From Rhodoluna limnophila (GTDB lineage Bacteria > Actinomycetota > Actinomycetes > Actinomycetales > Microbacteriaceae): a stretch of DNA of 34,060 nt. Numbering within the stretch: position 1 is the stretch's first letter; every line of letters starts with the position of its first letter. The notes under the pieces are model-generated. The model made no database searches. It was not told the DNA's origin and saw nothing but the letters and a program-made list of their open reading frames with translations. Made by a program: the position numbers and the translations under genes. Location of the stretch: positions 1-34,060 of the forward strand of contig CAMAXJ010000010.1 of NCBI GenBank assembly GCA_945862155.1, in the 5' to 3' direction. Positions 17,041 to 26,157 of this stretch are shown here, piece by piece.

Positions 17041-17071
17041 ACTAAAGGCGAGCCGCTGGCTCGCCTTTAGT
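17041..17071 (-). terminator. Strong hairpin between rpmA and obgE (terminator/attenuator)
   Basis: A perfect 14-bp inverted repeat, ACTAAAGGCGAGCC and its complement, flanks a three-base loop. On the minus strand it follows the rpmA stop by about 22 bp and is followed by TATTTG, so the U-tract is imperfect. It probably reduces read-through from the abundant L21/L27 transcript into obgE, or is an RNA-processing or stability element. Confidence 0.65.
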
Positions 17072-17093
17072 AGAAACTTTTGCCGATCTTGAC

Positions 17094-17348
17094 TTATGCA
17101 GCCTCGACGATGTTTACTACTCGGCGGCCGCCCTTGGTTCCGAATTCAACGGCACCGGCAGCTAGAGCAAACAGAGTGTCATCCTTGCCCTTGCCAACGT
17201 TCTTTCCCGGGTGGAAGTGAGTTCCGCGCTGGCGAACGATGATTTCTCCTGCGTTAACTTCCTGGCCTGCGTAACGCTTTACGCCAAGACGCTGAGCGTT
17301 GGAATCGCGACCGTTTCTGGTGGAGCTAACGCCCTTTTTGGATGCCAT
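17094..17348 (-). CDS. rpmA: 50S ribosomal protein L27
   Basis: This 84-aa ribosomal protein bL27 sits at the peptidyl-transferase centre of the large subunit. The sequence [16 protein letters not shown], then [18 protein letters not shown] and [16 protein letters not shown], is the family signature. There is no Firmicutes-type cleavable N-terminal extension. It starts at ATG, 13 bp after the rplU stop. Confidence 0.98.
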   Translation of the reverse strand: MASKKGVSSTRNGRDSNAQRLGVKRYAGQEVNAGEIIVRQRGTHFHPGKNVGKGKDDTLFALAAGAVEFGTKGGRRVVNIVEAA

Positions 17349-17361
17349 TTGTTCTAACCCT

Positions 17362-17670
17362 TTACTTGATCTCTAGTACTTTGACGCGAGTAAGTTCTGA
17401 ACGGTGACCTTGTCGCTTCTTATAACCGGTCTTGTTCTTGTACTTCTGAATGATGATCTTCGGTCCGCGAAGGTCATTTAGAACCTCGGCAGTAACTTTT
17501 ACAGCAGCAAGAGCGCTGGCGTCTGTGGTGACCTTGTCGCCGTCCACTAGCAATAGAGCAGGAAGCTGAATCTTGCCATTGGCATCGGCCTTGATGCGGT
17601 CAAGGGTAACGATGGTGCCTACTGACACCTTCTCTTGACGGCCGCCTGCGCGAACTACTGCGAAAACCAC
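17362..17670 (-). CDS. rplU: 50S ribosomal protein L21
   Basis: This 102-aa ribosomal protein bL21 binds 23S r[20 protein letters not shown] at the N-terminus and [23 protein letters not shown] at the C-terminus are typical. The start is GTG, with AAGG about 8 bp upstream. It lies 66 bp downstream of the rne stop; I could not identify a recognised L21 leader structure in that gap. Confidence 0.98.
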   Translation of the reverse strand: MVFAVVRAGGRQEKVSVGTIVTLDRIKADANGKIQLPALLLVDGDKVTTDASALAAVKVTAEVLNDLRGPKIIIQKYKNKTGYKKRQGHRSELTRVKVLEIK

Positions 17671-17736
17671 TTGATTTACCTTTTTCTAAGTTTGGGAAGT
17701 CACCACCTGGGCAACAGCTCCCTAGTCTAATGGGGC

Positions 17737-19839
17737 CTAGGCTACTGGGTCAACCTTGGCCGGACTGGTAGCCCGCCTGGGTTTGCGCTTGGCGTCGGCC
17801 TTGAAATCTGCCTTTACCTCAGCCTTGGCTACAGGTAAAGCTTCCAGAATGCGCTCTAGAGTCGGGTCTTGTTTACCCTGATCGCCTGACTTTTTGGACT
17901 CGATTTTTCCTGTACCCATAGTCGAGGCGGCAATCTTGGCAACCACAGAGTTAATCTCCGAGGCACGCTCAGGGGTAACAACGTTGGCTACTTCCATGTG
18001 CCCCTTGCGCTTTTTATCTGGCTTTGAATCATTGGAGTTTCTAACTCGCATGATTGGCTCATGGTGCACGATGGCTCCCCGAGCGCTACAGACTTCGCAG
18101 GGCTCACTGAAGGATTCCAAAAGCCCTAGACCAAGCTTCTTGCGGGTCATTTGGACAAGACCAAGCGATGTCACTTCAGCAACCTGGTGCTTGGTTCGGT
18201 CTCTTCCAAGACACTCGATAAGTCTTCTAGAGACCAGGTCACGGTTGGATTCAAGAACCATATCGATAAAGTCAACAACGATGATTCCACCGATGTCTCG
18301 AAGCCTCAGCTGACGAACAATCTCCTCTGCCGCTTCCAGATTGTTCTTGGTGACGGTTTCCTCAAGGTTTCCACCAGAACCTACAAACTTTCCAGTGTTC
18401 ACATCCACAACGGTCATGGCTTCAGTCCGGTCAATCACCAGCGAACCGCCGGATGGCAAATAAACCTTGCGCTCTAGAGCCTTGCCGATCTGCTCTCCCA
18501 CGCGATGGCGCTCAAATAGATCTTCCTTGCCGTCGTAGATCTCGACACGCTCCAAAAGATCTGGGGCGACAGACTCGAGGTATTCAGTTATTACGGCCTG
18601 GGCGTCGGCGCCTGAGATGACCATCTTCTGGAAGTCTTCGTTGAAAACATCCCGAACAATCTTTACAAGTAGATCTGGCTCAGAGTGAAGAAGTGTAGGG
18701 GGCGTAGCCTTCTTGATCTTCTTCTGAATTCCATCCCACTGCGCCTGCAGTCTGGCAACATCCAACGTGAGCTGTTCTTCGGTTGCTCCCTCGGCGGCAG
18801 TTCGGACAATTACACTGGCCTCTTCGGGAACGATGTCCTTCAAGATCTTCTTTAGTCGAACGCGCTCAGATTCCGGAAGCTTTCTTGAGATTCCATTCAT
18901 GTTGCCATTTGGCACGTAAACAACGTATCGGCCAGGAAGTGATACCTGGGAAGTCAGTCTGGCGCCTTTTTGGCCAACTGAGTCCTTGGTGACCTGCACC
19001 AGCAAAATGTCGCCGGATTTCAACGCAAGTTCAATCTTTCGCGGCTGGCCATCTAGCCCATCAGCTTCCCAATTGACTTCGCCGGAGTATAAAACAGCAT
19101 TGCGTCCCCGGCCGATGTCAACGAAAGCAGCTTCCATCGAAGGAAGAACGTTCTGCACTTTACCCAAGTAAACATTTCCAATAAGTGACCCGTCTTGGGT
19201 TTGAGCAACATAGTGCTCAACAAGCACCTTGTCTTCAAGAACACAAAGCTGAATCTTGTCATCCTTGGATCTAACCAACATCATGCGATCGACCGATTCA
19301 CGGCGAGCCAGGAACTCGGTCTCAGTAATGGTGGTGCGTCGTCTTCCAGAATCTCTGCCGTCACGACGGCGCTGTTTCTTTGCCTCAAGTCTTGTGGAGC
19401 CCTTTACTCGCTGAGGCTCGTTGCTTGGCTCCTTTAGTGCGCGGGGAGTTCTAACCTTGACAACTACATTTGGAGAATCTGGATTTACATCGATTGGCTC
19501 ACCGGCACGGCGACGTGAGCGTCGGCGAAGGTGCGATTCTGATTCCGCTTCGTTGGTTTTCTTGGCAGCGCCTTTTTTGCGAGGTTCCACCGGAGGAAGA
19601 TCTGGGGCCTTGAAAATTAGCGATGTTGCGCTAACTGCTGGAGACGCTTTTGCAGCTTTAGTCTTACTTGCATCCTGAGAATCTGATTTGCCCTCAGGCT
19701 TTTTTGAAGATTCTTTTTTGTCAGCAAGTTTCTTAGAAGTCTTTTCCTGCGCAGGCTTTAAATCCTTGGCACGAGAATCTTTGACTCCCTTTTTGTTCGC
19801 TTTGTCAGCTTTTGCTGATCCTTCTTTTTCCTTCACCAT
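17737..19839 (-). CDS. rne: Ribonuclease E/G family endoribonuclease
   Basis: This 700-aa protein is the main single-strand RNA endonuclease for mRNA decay and rRNA/tRNA maturation. The first ~180 residues are low-complexity, rich in Lys/Ala/Ser/Glu then Arg (RRRSRRRAG, KKQRRRDGRDSGRRRTT), probably disordered and RNA-binding. The catalytic core follows: S1 domain (GSLIGNVYLGKVQNVLPSME), RNase-H-like region, catalytic aspartates in TVVDVNTGKF and IIVVDFIDM, and the zinc-link CEVCSARG. The C-terminal tail is short and basic. It lacks the long C-terminal scaffold of E. coli RNase E. The start is ATG, ~10 bp after GGAGTG. The 276-bp upstream gap carries paired repeats that may belong to its leader or promoter. 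Confidence 0.95.
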   Translation of the reverse strand: MVKEKEGSAKADKANKKGVKDSRAKDLKPAQEKTSKKLADKKESSKKPEGKSDSQDASKTKAAKASPAVSATSLIFKAPDLPPVEPRKKGAAKKTNEAESESHLRRRSRRRAGEPIDVNPDSPNVVVKVRTPRALKEPSNEPQRVKGSTRLEAKKQRRRDGRDSGRRRTTITETEFLARRESVDRMMLVRSKDDKIQLCVLEDKVLVEHYVAQTQDGSLIGNVYLGKVQNVLPSMEAAFVDIGRGRNAVLYSGEVNWEADGLDGQPRKIELALKSGDILLVQVTKDSVGQKGARLTSQVSLPGRYVVYVPNGNMNGISRKLPESERVRLKKILKDIVPEEASVIVRTAAEGATEEQLTLDVARLQAQWDGIQKKIKKATPPTLLHSEPDLLVKIVRDVFNEDFQKMVISGADAQAVITEYLESVAPDLLERVEIYDGKEDLFERHRVGEQIGKALERKVYLPSGGSLVIDRTEAMTVVDVNTGKFVGSGGNLEETVTKNNLEAAEEIVRQLRLRDIGGIIVVDFIDMVLESNRDLVSRRLIECLGRDRTKHQVAEVTSLGLVQMTRKKLGLGLLESFSEPCEVCSARGAIVHHEPIMRVRNSNDSKPDKKRKGHMEVANVVTPERASEINSVVAKIAASTMGTGKIESKKSGDQGKQDPTLERILEALPVAKAEVKADFKADAKRKPRRATSPAKVDPVA

Positions 19840-20115
19840 TTAAGGTGCACTCCAAGCTACCGGTTGGCCAAAGCCCACACACTTGGCCGAAATTCCGGCT
19901 CTAAATCCTTATCAGCGACTTTTGCCACCGACTAAACCTTTTAGTTGCGAGTCATTGCTGTCACGTCGCCCTGCCAGCTGCCCGATGGGTCTTATGCCTT
20001 GGAGCCAAATGCTCGATAAACCTTTTAAGCGGGAGGATGTGGCTCCCATTTGCTTACCCTTAAGTATCACACCAAATGGTCAAAACGGGCTGAATCGCCA
20101 TGGAATACTTGAATT
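19840..20115. other. Longest intergenic region: divergent promoters of rne and the VKOR gene
   Basis: This is the largest non-coding stretch in the window, between the divergent rne and VKOR-family genes. It contains two copies of TAAACCTTTTA 84 bp apart and a 7-bp inverted repeat GGAGCCA/TGGCTCC around the second copy. I could not assign convincing -35/-10 pairs. The VKOR gene lacks a clear Shine-Dalgarno sequence, so its transcript may be leaderless. A 78-codon plus-strand ORF crosses the region but is not believed to be a gene. Confidence 0.6.
19933..20027. repeat. Paired TAAACCTTTTA direct repeats upstream of rne
   Basis: TAAACCTTTTA occurs at 19933-19943 and 20017-20027. Each copy is itself a small palindrome (TAAA-N3-TTTA), and the first extends to ACTAAA-CCT-TTTAGT. 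The 84-bp spacing is about eight helical turns. They may be operator sites or RNA-level elements in the rne leader, or chance. Confidence 0.35.
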
Positions 20116-20733
20116 ATGAGTGTTGAAACCAGTCAAAAACCCCTGATCGGTGGAACTATGTCGCTGGCCTGGATGCTAATCACCGGAGGCATCGTCGGCT
20201 GGATTGGCGCTTTGGCTCTCACAATTGAGCGACTAAACGTGGCGGCAAATCCAGATGCAGTTTTGAGTTGCGATGTCAGCCCATTTATATCTTGTAAGTC
20301 GGTGATGCTCACTGAGCAAGCTGCGCTTCTAGGATTTCCAAACTCCCTGATTGGCTTGACTACCTTTGTTGTTCCAATCCTTATTGGATTTGCAATTCTC
20401 GCCGGTGCCAAATTTGCCAAATGGTTCTGGCTGCTATTTACTCTGGGAATGACCGGAGGTTTTACCTTCGTGGTTTGGCTATTTAGCCAGAGCTTGTTTG
20501 TTATCGGAGCGTTGTGCCCATATTGCATGGTTGCCTGGACTGGAATGATTCCAATGTTCTGGAAGCAATTTTTGTTCTCGGCCAGAGAGGGAATTGTCCC
20601 AGTTCCTCTAAAGACAGTTGGTTTCTTTGTGGCAGCCTATGACTGGCATTGGCTTTTCACCTTCGGTACATTCGGGTCAATAATCGCAACAACCGTGTGG
20701 CGCTTCTGGGAGTTGTGGCCGAGCCTGTTTTAG
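20116..20733 (+). CDS. Vitamin K epoxide reductase (VKOR)-family thiol oxidase
   Basis: This 205-aa membrane protein probably re-oxidises a DsbA-like partner and passes electrons to quinone, the actinobacterial counterpart of DsbB. The four expected cysteines are present: Cys52 and Cys60 in LSCDVSPFISCKSV (loop pair) and Cys134/Cys137 in ALCPYCMVAW (active CxxC). Hydrophobic segments lie at ~15-38, 72-96, 102-123 and 126-146, with a further one near 178-195. The start ATG (MSVETSQKPL) lacks a Shine-Dalgarno sequence. Its stop overlaps the convergent ndk stop region by 4 bp. No DsbA partner gene is in the window. Confidence 0.93.
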   Translation: MSVETSQKPLIGGTMSLAWMLITGGIVGWIGALALTIERLNVAANPDAVLSCDVSPFISCKSVMLTEQAALLGFPNSLIGLTTFVVPILIGFAILAGAKFAKWFWLLFTLGMTGGFTFVVWLFSQSLFVIGALCPYCMVAWTGMIPMFWKQFLFSAREGIVPVPLKTVGFFVAAYDWHWLFTFGTFGSIIATTVWRFWELWPSLF

Positions 20734-21143
20734 CTAAACCAGATTCCAATCTCACGGCTGGCGGACTCGACCGAGTCCGAACCATGAACTAGGTTCTTCT
20801 GAACTTTCTCGCCCCAGTCACGACCTAAATCTCCCCTAATGGTTCCAGGTGCGGCAGTTGTCGGGTCGGTTGCTCCGGCCAATGATCTAAATCCCTCAAT
20901 AACTCGCTCACCCTCAACACGAAGAGCAACAATTGGACCAGAAGACATGAACTCAATTAGAGGCGCGTAAAAAGGCTTGCCTTCGTGCTCGGCGTAGTGA
21001 GCGGCTAGTTGTGCAGGGGTTGGGGTGAGCATTTTTAGGCCAGTCACCAAATAACCTTTTTGCTCAATGCGAGAGATGATCTCTCCAGTGAGAGATCTCG
21101 CAACGCCATCTGGCTTTATCAGAACAAGTGTCTGCTCTTTCAT
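20730..21143 (-). CDS. ndk: Nucleoside diphosphate kinase
   Basis: This 137-aa enzyme transfers phosphate between nucleoside tri- and diphosphates through a phospho-histidine. LVLIKPDGVAR starts the protein, GPIVALRVEGE lies mid-protein, and the active-site histidine is in KNLVHGSDSVESA. Length is normal. Its ATG overlaps the DUF4233 stop (ATGA), giving the coupled order folC-DUF4233-ndk that is typical of actinobacteria. Confidence 0.98.
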   Translation of the reverse strand: MKEQTLVLIKPDGVARSLTGEIISRIEQKGYLVTGLKMLTPTPAQLAAHYAEHEGKPFYAPLIEFMSSGPIVALRVEGERVIEGFRSLAGATDPTTAAPGTIRGDLGRDWGEKVQKNLVHGSDSVESASREIGIWFS

Positions 21144-21511
21144 TTTGTGCCGCCTTCTGAATCAAGTTTGCTCTTTGCTACTCGAGCTTTATCAATTGTG
21201 CCACCGGCAATCATTCCCCAGGCCCACATTGCTAGAAAAACCGCACCTAGCCCGAACATCAATGGCACCCAGATGCCCAATGAAACCACTATCCCTTGAA
21301 GAATCCAGCCAAGAGCGTAGCTTCCTGGCTTTCCCAAGAATGCAGGAAAGAGCATCAAGATAACGGCCAGGCCTAAACCGACTCCCCAGATCACCGCTGG
21401 CTCAGGATAAACCTGAAGACCAAAACCCACCAGGGTTGCAAAGAACACAACTACGGATTGAAAGACCATCACGAGCGAACCCAGAGTTGCCTTTGTGGAT
21501 CTATTCCTCAT
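21140..21511 (-). CDS. DUF4233 membrane protein
   Basis: This 123-aa protein has four hydrophobic segments (~12-34, 39-60, 65-85, 86-108) and a charged tail. Position and form match DUF4233, a family of unknown function found next to folC in actinobacteria. Its ATG lies within the last codons of folC (11-bp overlap) and its stop overlaps the ndk start (4 bp), so it is translated with both. No catalytic motif is visible. Confidence 0.88.
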   Translation of the reverse strand: MRNRSTKATLGSLVMVFQSVVVFFATLVGFGLQVYPEPAVIWGVGLGLAVILMLFPAFLGKPGSYALGWILQGIVVSLGIWVPLMFGLGAVFLAMWAWGMIAGGTIDKARVAKSKLDSEGGTK

Positions 21512-22865
21512 CGGATTCCTCCTGGATTAACTTGATGACGTCTCCTACTAAGGTAATCGACCCGGTTACCACAACCGTGCCATCAATTTCTATAGCCCTA
21601 TGCTTGGCACGCTCAAGAGCCAATTTGAAATCTGAAATGCTCTCAGTTTCCTGGCCTAACCGATCTTTGGCTAGAGACTCTAACTCAGCTACCGGCATTG
21701 ATCTAGGAGATGAAGACTGGGTCAGCACAACGCTCTCGAACACTCCAGCGAGATTTGAAAATAAGCCCGTAGCATCTTTATCAGCCAAAACAGCGATAAC
21801 TCCAACCAATGGTTTTTCTGAGAACTCAGCGCGTAAGGCTCGCGCAAGAATCAAGGCACCTGCCGGGTTGTGTGCTCCATCAAGCAAAAGGTTCGGAACA
21901 GTGTTAATCAACTGGAGCCTTCCAGGCGATGAGACATCTGATATTGCCGAGCGCAAGATGTCATCAGCAATTTGAATCTGACCACCACCTAGAAACGCTT
22001 CCACGGCCGCAACTGCAACAGCTAGATTCTGACCCTGGTGAGAGCCAAAAACTGGAGCCTGATACGGGCCATAGGAACCTGCCAGCCCAGAAATGGAAAT
22101 TAATTGACCGGTTGAGCTAGGGACATACTCTCTTACTTCAAAATCACGCCCCTGCAGCTTAAAAGCCTCGGCTTTTTGTTTAGCTGCATTTTCTAAAACC
22201 GCAAGCACACCGCGTTCTTGGACTGAACTGACAACAACACTGCCTGGCTTGATGATGCCTGATTTGGTGTCAGCAATTTCTTCCACAGTGTTCCCTAAGC
22301 GATCCATGTGATCTAGTCCTATTGGAGTAAAAACGGCAACGTCCCCATCTGCAACATTCGTTGAGTCCCAGGCTCCCCCCATACCAACTTCAAGAACCAG
22401 AACATCAACTGGCGCATCTGCAAAAACTGCGAAACCAAGGACAGCTAGCGCTTCAAAGAAAGTTAGCGGGTTCTCCCCTTCAGCGGCTAGTTCTTGATCG
22501 ACAAATTCAAGGATTGGCTCGATGTCGGAGTAAACGCTGATCAGCTGTTCGTCACTCACGGGCTCTCCATCAAGCGCCATACGCTCGTTGAGTCGAACCA
22601 AATGAGGGGAGGTAAATCTTCCGGTTCTTAGGCCGTGCTCGCGCAGGATGCGCTCAATGAACCTGGTGGTCGATGTCTTTCCATTGGTGCCGGTAACGTG
22701 AATCACTCGGTAGGAGCGCTGTGGGTCTCCAAGTAGCTCAACTGCGCGTCTGGTTGGTTCAAGCCTTGGTCGAATTTTGTTTTCAGGAATGCGAAGCAGT
22801 AATTTTTCTAGAACGATGTCCGACTGTGATGCCCAATACTTGTCGTCTCTGGCTTCTGGACTCAA
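21501..22865 (-). CDS. folC: Folylpolyglutamate synthase / dihydrofolate synthase
   Basis: This 454-aa Mur-ligase-type enzyme adds glutamate to dihydropteroate and/or to folates. The P-loop is [19 protein letters not shown], followed by [31 protein letters not shown] and GLDHMDRLG. The C-terminal domain shows [14 protein letters not shown] and [13 protein letters not shown]. The start is TTG, overlapping the ileS stop as TTGA, which argues for coupling with ileS. The pathway links with pabB/pabC elsewhere in the window. Confidence 0.97.
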   Translation of the reverse strand: MSPEARDDKYWASQSDIVLEKLLLRIPENKIRPRLEPTRRAVELLGDPQRSYRVIHVTGTNGKTSTTRFIERILREHGLRTGRFTSPHLVRLNERMALDGEPVSDEQLISVYSDIEPILEFVDQELAAEGENPLTFFEALAVLGFAVFADAPVDVLVLEVGMGGAWDSTNVADGDVAVFTPIGLDHMDRLGNTVEEIADTKSGIIKPGSVVVSSVQERGVLAVLENAAKQKAEAFKLQGRDFEVREYVPSSTGQLISISGLAGSYGPYQAPVFGSHQGQNLAVAVAAVEAFLGGGQIQIADDILRSAISDVSSPGRLQLINTVPNLLLDGAHNPAGALILARALRAEFSEKPLVGVIAVLADKDATGLFSNLAGVFESVVLTQSSSPRSMPVAELESLAKDRLGQETESISDFKLALERAKHRAIEIDGTVVVTGSITLVGDVIKLIQEESDEE

Positions 22866-25800
22866 AGCTTTGTCACCGCAATTTGAACTTGCTGTGACTC
22901 ACCAACTGGGACTGGGCTCGACAGGGAGTCTGCCTCCAATAACGAAAGCTCGAGAGTAAGGGTTTCGCTTTTTACAAGAACTTCGTGCGCCAAAATTGCA
23001 GCCACCACGAAACCATCGCCAGACAGAACTGTTTTAACTCGATCAGAGACATCAAAGTCAGCATCCTTGCGGGCCTGCTGAATTGCACGGATTACATCTC
23101 TTGCCAAACCTTCGGCTGCTAACTCTTCCGTGACAACACGATTCAAAATCACAAATCCTCCGCCAGGCAAAATTCCAATTAGTTTCTCTTCGCTTGATTC
23201 ATCCTTCGCAACCAGGCTGATTTCGTATTCGCCCTGCTCAAGAGCTACACCGTTCACTGACACGTTGTCGCCGCTAAGTTCCCAGTTGCCCGCCTTGGCC
23301 GCTTGGATAATTTCCTGAACTTGCTTTCCAAGTCTTGGACCAAGTGCTCTTGAATTAACAGTGAGCTGTTTTTCAACGCCAAAAGCCTTAGTTGATTCAA
23401 CAGCCAATTCAACAAGCTCAATGTCTTTCACGTTCAACTCTTCAGCAATAATCGCTGCAAACTCGTTGAGCTTCGAAGCTTCCGTTGTTACAACAGTCAA
23501 TTTTGAAAGCGGCAAACGCACGCGCAAGCCATTGGTTTTCCGAAGCCCCAGAGCTACCGAGCTGACAGCGCGAACCTGATCCATTGCGGTAACAAGGTCC
23601 TGATCATATGCCTGCTTGCTCGCGTCCGGCCAAGCCTCAAGATGGACACTCTTGCCGCCAGTTAGTCCACGCCAAATCTCTTCCGACACCATTGGAAGAA
23701 GAGGAGCAACAACTCGGGTCACCTGTTCTAGAACTGTATACAGGGTGTCGAAGGCTTCCTCGTTGCCTGCCCAGAATCTATCTCTTGAGCGGCGGACATA
23801 CCAGTTGGTCAGAACATCGCTGAAATCACGAAGTCTCGCCGATGCAGCATAAGAGTCGTATTGATTCAAATCAGCTTCAACTTGAGTTATTAGATCGCGT
23901 GTTTTTGCAAGCAGATAACGATCAAGAACGTCAGTGCTAGATACCGAGTACTTGGCCTTGTAGTTGGATGCATTTGCATAAAGAGAGAAAAAGTACCAGG
24001 TGTTCCAAAGTGGAAGCAGAACTTGTCTAACCCCTTCGCGAATACCCTGTTCGGTGACAATTAAGTTTCCGCCGCGGAGGATTGGGCTGGACATCAAGAA
24101 CCAGCGCATTGCATCTGAGCCGTCGCGATCGAAGACTTCGTAAACATCCGGGTAGTTGCGAAGCGACTTGGACATCTTGGCTCCATCGTTTCCAAGAACG
24201 ATTCCGTGCGAAATAGCTGACTTGAAAGCTGGGCGATCAAACAGTGCTGTGGCTAGAACATGCAGCGTGTAGAACCAACCTCTAGTTTGTCCCACGTATT
24301 CAACGATGAAATCCCCTGGGTTATGAGTTTCGAACCAGTCACGATTCTCAAACGGGTAGTGCACCTGTGCAAAGGGCATAGAACCGGACTCAAACCAACA
24401 GTCCAAAACTTCTGGAACTCGTCGCATTGTTGATTTGCCGGTTGGGTCATCAGGGTTTGGTCTGGTTAGTTGGTCAATAAATGGACGATGGAAATCCTCC
24501 GGGGCTTTTCCAAAATCCTTCTCGAGTTCTTCGAGGGAACCGTAAACATCAATGCGCGGGTAGTTTGGGTCATCAGATTTCCAGACCGGAATTGGAGCTC
24601 CCCAGAATCGGTTTCGGCTAATTGCCCAATCGCGAACGTTTTCGAGCCATTTTCCGAAAGAGCCATCTTTGGTGTGAGAAGGGGTCCACTCGATCTGCTG
24701 ATTTAGCTCAAGCATGCGGTCTTTGACCTTTGTGGTTTCTACGAACCAAGACGAAACTGCCTTGTAGATAAGTGGGTTCTTGCATCGGTAGCAATGTGGG
24801 TATGGATGCTCGTAGCTGGCTTGACGGAGCAACCTACCTTCGGCCTTTATCTTCTGGGTAATTGGCTTATTGGCATCAAAGACGTGCTGGCCTTCAAAGT
24901 CCGAAACAACAGAATTGAACTGACCGCGCTCGTTCACGGAGATATAAACAGGTATTCCAGCTTCCTCGCAAAGCCTCTGGTCATCCTCACCGTAGGCCGG
25001 AGCTTGGTGAACAATTCCAGTTCCTTCGTTGTCTGCAACGTAGTCGCCGACTAGAACCTGCCAGGCGTTCTTGGTGTCAAATTTTGTTTCGTCTGCGTAG
25101 TAATCAAAGATTCGGGTGTAGCGAATTCCGGCTAAGTCTTTACCTAAAATTGTTTTCTCGGTTGCAGCAATAGCTGAATCAGCATCTTCGTAGCCCAAGT
25201 CCTTGGCGTATGCCCCTAATAGTGATGCTGCAATTAGATACTTGGTTTTGGAATCTCCGCCATCGGCTGCGCCGTTTGGTCCCGCTGCAACAACCGCGTA
25301 AGAAATTTCCGGTCCTACCGCGAGCGCAAAGTTGGTTGGAAGAGTCCAAGGAGTAGTTGTCCAAGCCAACATCCGAACTCCAGCGAGCTGGCCTTCGATG
25401 ATTGGAAAAGTGACGGTGACAGACTGGTCTTGACGAGTTTTGTAAACCTCTTCGTCCATGCGAAGTTCGTGGTTCGAAAGTGGAGTTTCACATCTCCAGC
25501 AGTAGGCCAGAACTTTGAAGCCTTCGTAGATCAAGCCCTTTTTGTAAAGCTCTTTGAACGCCCAAATCACACTCTCGGTGTAGTTGGTATCTAGGGTCTT
25601 ATAGTCGTTATCGAAATCAACCCAGCGAGCCTGCCTTGTGACATAGGCTCTCCAGTCCTCGGTGTATTTCAGAACCGAGGTCTTGCAGTAGGCGTTGAAT
25701 TTATCTACCCCGTACTTCTCAATCTCCGGTCTGCCAGAAATGCCCAGCTGGCGCTCTGCTTCAACCTCGGCAGGAAGTCCATGAGTGTCCCAGCCAAAGC

Positions 25801-26074
25801 GGCGTTCAACGCGATAGCCCTGCATGGTTTTGAACCTGGGAACTAGGTCCTTGGAATATCCAGTAAGAAGGTGTCCGTAGTGAGGAAGACCGTTGGCAAA
25901 GGGTGGACCGTCATAGAAGACGAATTCCTCAGCCCCTTGCGCTTTTCGCTGATCGATGGACTCCTGAAAAGTGCCCTCTTTGTCCCAGTATTCGAGGATT
26001 TTCTTCTCAATATCAGGAAAGCTTGGACTCGGGTTCACACCAACTGCCTTACCGGCCGAGTTCAGGGGATACAT
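22862..26074 (-). CDS. ileS: Isoleucyl-tRNA synthetase, eukaryote-like (type 2) form
   Basis: This 1070-aa class Ia synthetase charges tRNA-Ile and edits valine. The HIGH motif is in [15 protein letters not shown] and the KMSKS motif in [27 protein letters not shown] and the editing-domain [16 protein letters not shown] are characteristic of the longer eukaryote-like IleS2 group also found in mycobacteria; bacterial type-1 enzymes are ~930 aa and have KMSKSLGN. Type-2 enzymes are generally poorly inhibited by mupirocin, so low sensitivity would be expected, an inference not tested here. The start is ATG ([12 protein letters not shown]). It is divergent from valS and coupled to folC. Confidence 0.97.
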   Translation of the reverse strand: MYPLNSAGKAVGVNPSPSFPDIEKKILEYWDKEGTFQESIDQRKAQGAEEFVFYDGPPFANGLPHYGHLLTGYSKDLVPRFKTMQGYRVERRFGWDTHGLPAEVEAERQLGISGRPEIEKYGVDKFNAYCKTSVLKYTEDWRAYVTRQARWVDFDNDYKTLDTNYTESVIWAFKELYKKGLIYEGFKVLAYCWRCETPLSNHELRMDEEVYKTRQDQSVTVTFPIIEGQLAGVRMLAWTTTPWTLPTNFALAVGPEISYAVVAAGPNGAADGGDSKTKYLIAASLLGAYAKDLGYEDADSAIAATEKTILGKDLAGIRYTRIFDYYADETKFDTKNAWQVLVGDYVADNEGTGIVHQAPAYGEDDQRLCEEAGIPVYISVNERGQFNSVVSDFEGQHVFDANKPITQKIKAEGRLLRQASYEHPYPHCYRCKNPLIYKAVSSWFVETTKVKDRMLELNQQIEWTPSHTKDGSFGKWLENVRDWAISRNRFWGAPIPVWKSDDPNYPRIDVYGSLEELEKDFGKAPEDFHRPFIDQLTRPNPDDPTGKSTMRRVPEVLDCWFESGSMPFAQVHYPFENRDWFETHNPGDFIVEYVGQTRGWFYTLHVLATALFDRPAFKSAISHGIVLGNDGAKMSKSLRNYPDVYEVFDRDGSDAMRWFLMSSPILRGGNLIVTEQGIREGVRQVLLPLWNTWYFFSLYANASNYKAKYSVSSTDVLDRYLLAKTRDLITQVEADLNQYDSYAASARLRDFSDVLTNWYVRRSRDRFWAGNEEAFDTLYTVLEQVTRVVAPLLPMVSEEIWRGLTGGKSVHLEAWPDASKQAYDQDLVTAMDQVRAVSSVALGLRKTNGLRVRLPLSKLTVVTTEASKLNEFAAIIAEELNVKDIELVELAVESTKAFGVEKQLTVNSRALGPRLGKQVQEIIQAAKAGNWELSGDNVSVNGVALEQGEYEISLVAKDESSEEKLIGILPGGGFVILNRVVTEELAAEGLARDVIRAIQQARKDADFDVSDRVKTVLSGDGFVVAAILAHEVLVKSETLTLELSLLEADSLSSPVPVGESQQVQIAVTKL

Positions 26075-26157
26075 TTTTTAGCTTTCTGGGCTTATGCGTT
26101 AGGGAATCTCTGACAATGTTAACCTGTAACGACCCCCATTTATGGAGACTTTGACCT

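Noticed and set aside
17671-17736. Possible L21 leader RNA between rne and rplU
   Set aside because: Only a 5-bp CCTAG/CTAGG pairing partly overlapping the rne stop was seen; not enough to call a leader.
19883-20119. 78-codon plus-strand ORF in the rne-VKOR gap whose stop overlaps the VKOR start as ATGA
   Set aside because: It starts at TTG with no ribosome-binding site, has random-looking Pro/Cys-rich composition and no domain-like pattern. The ATGA overlap is probably chance.
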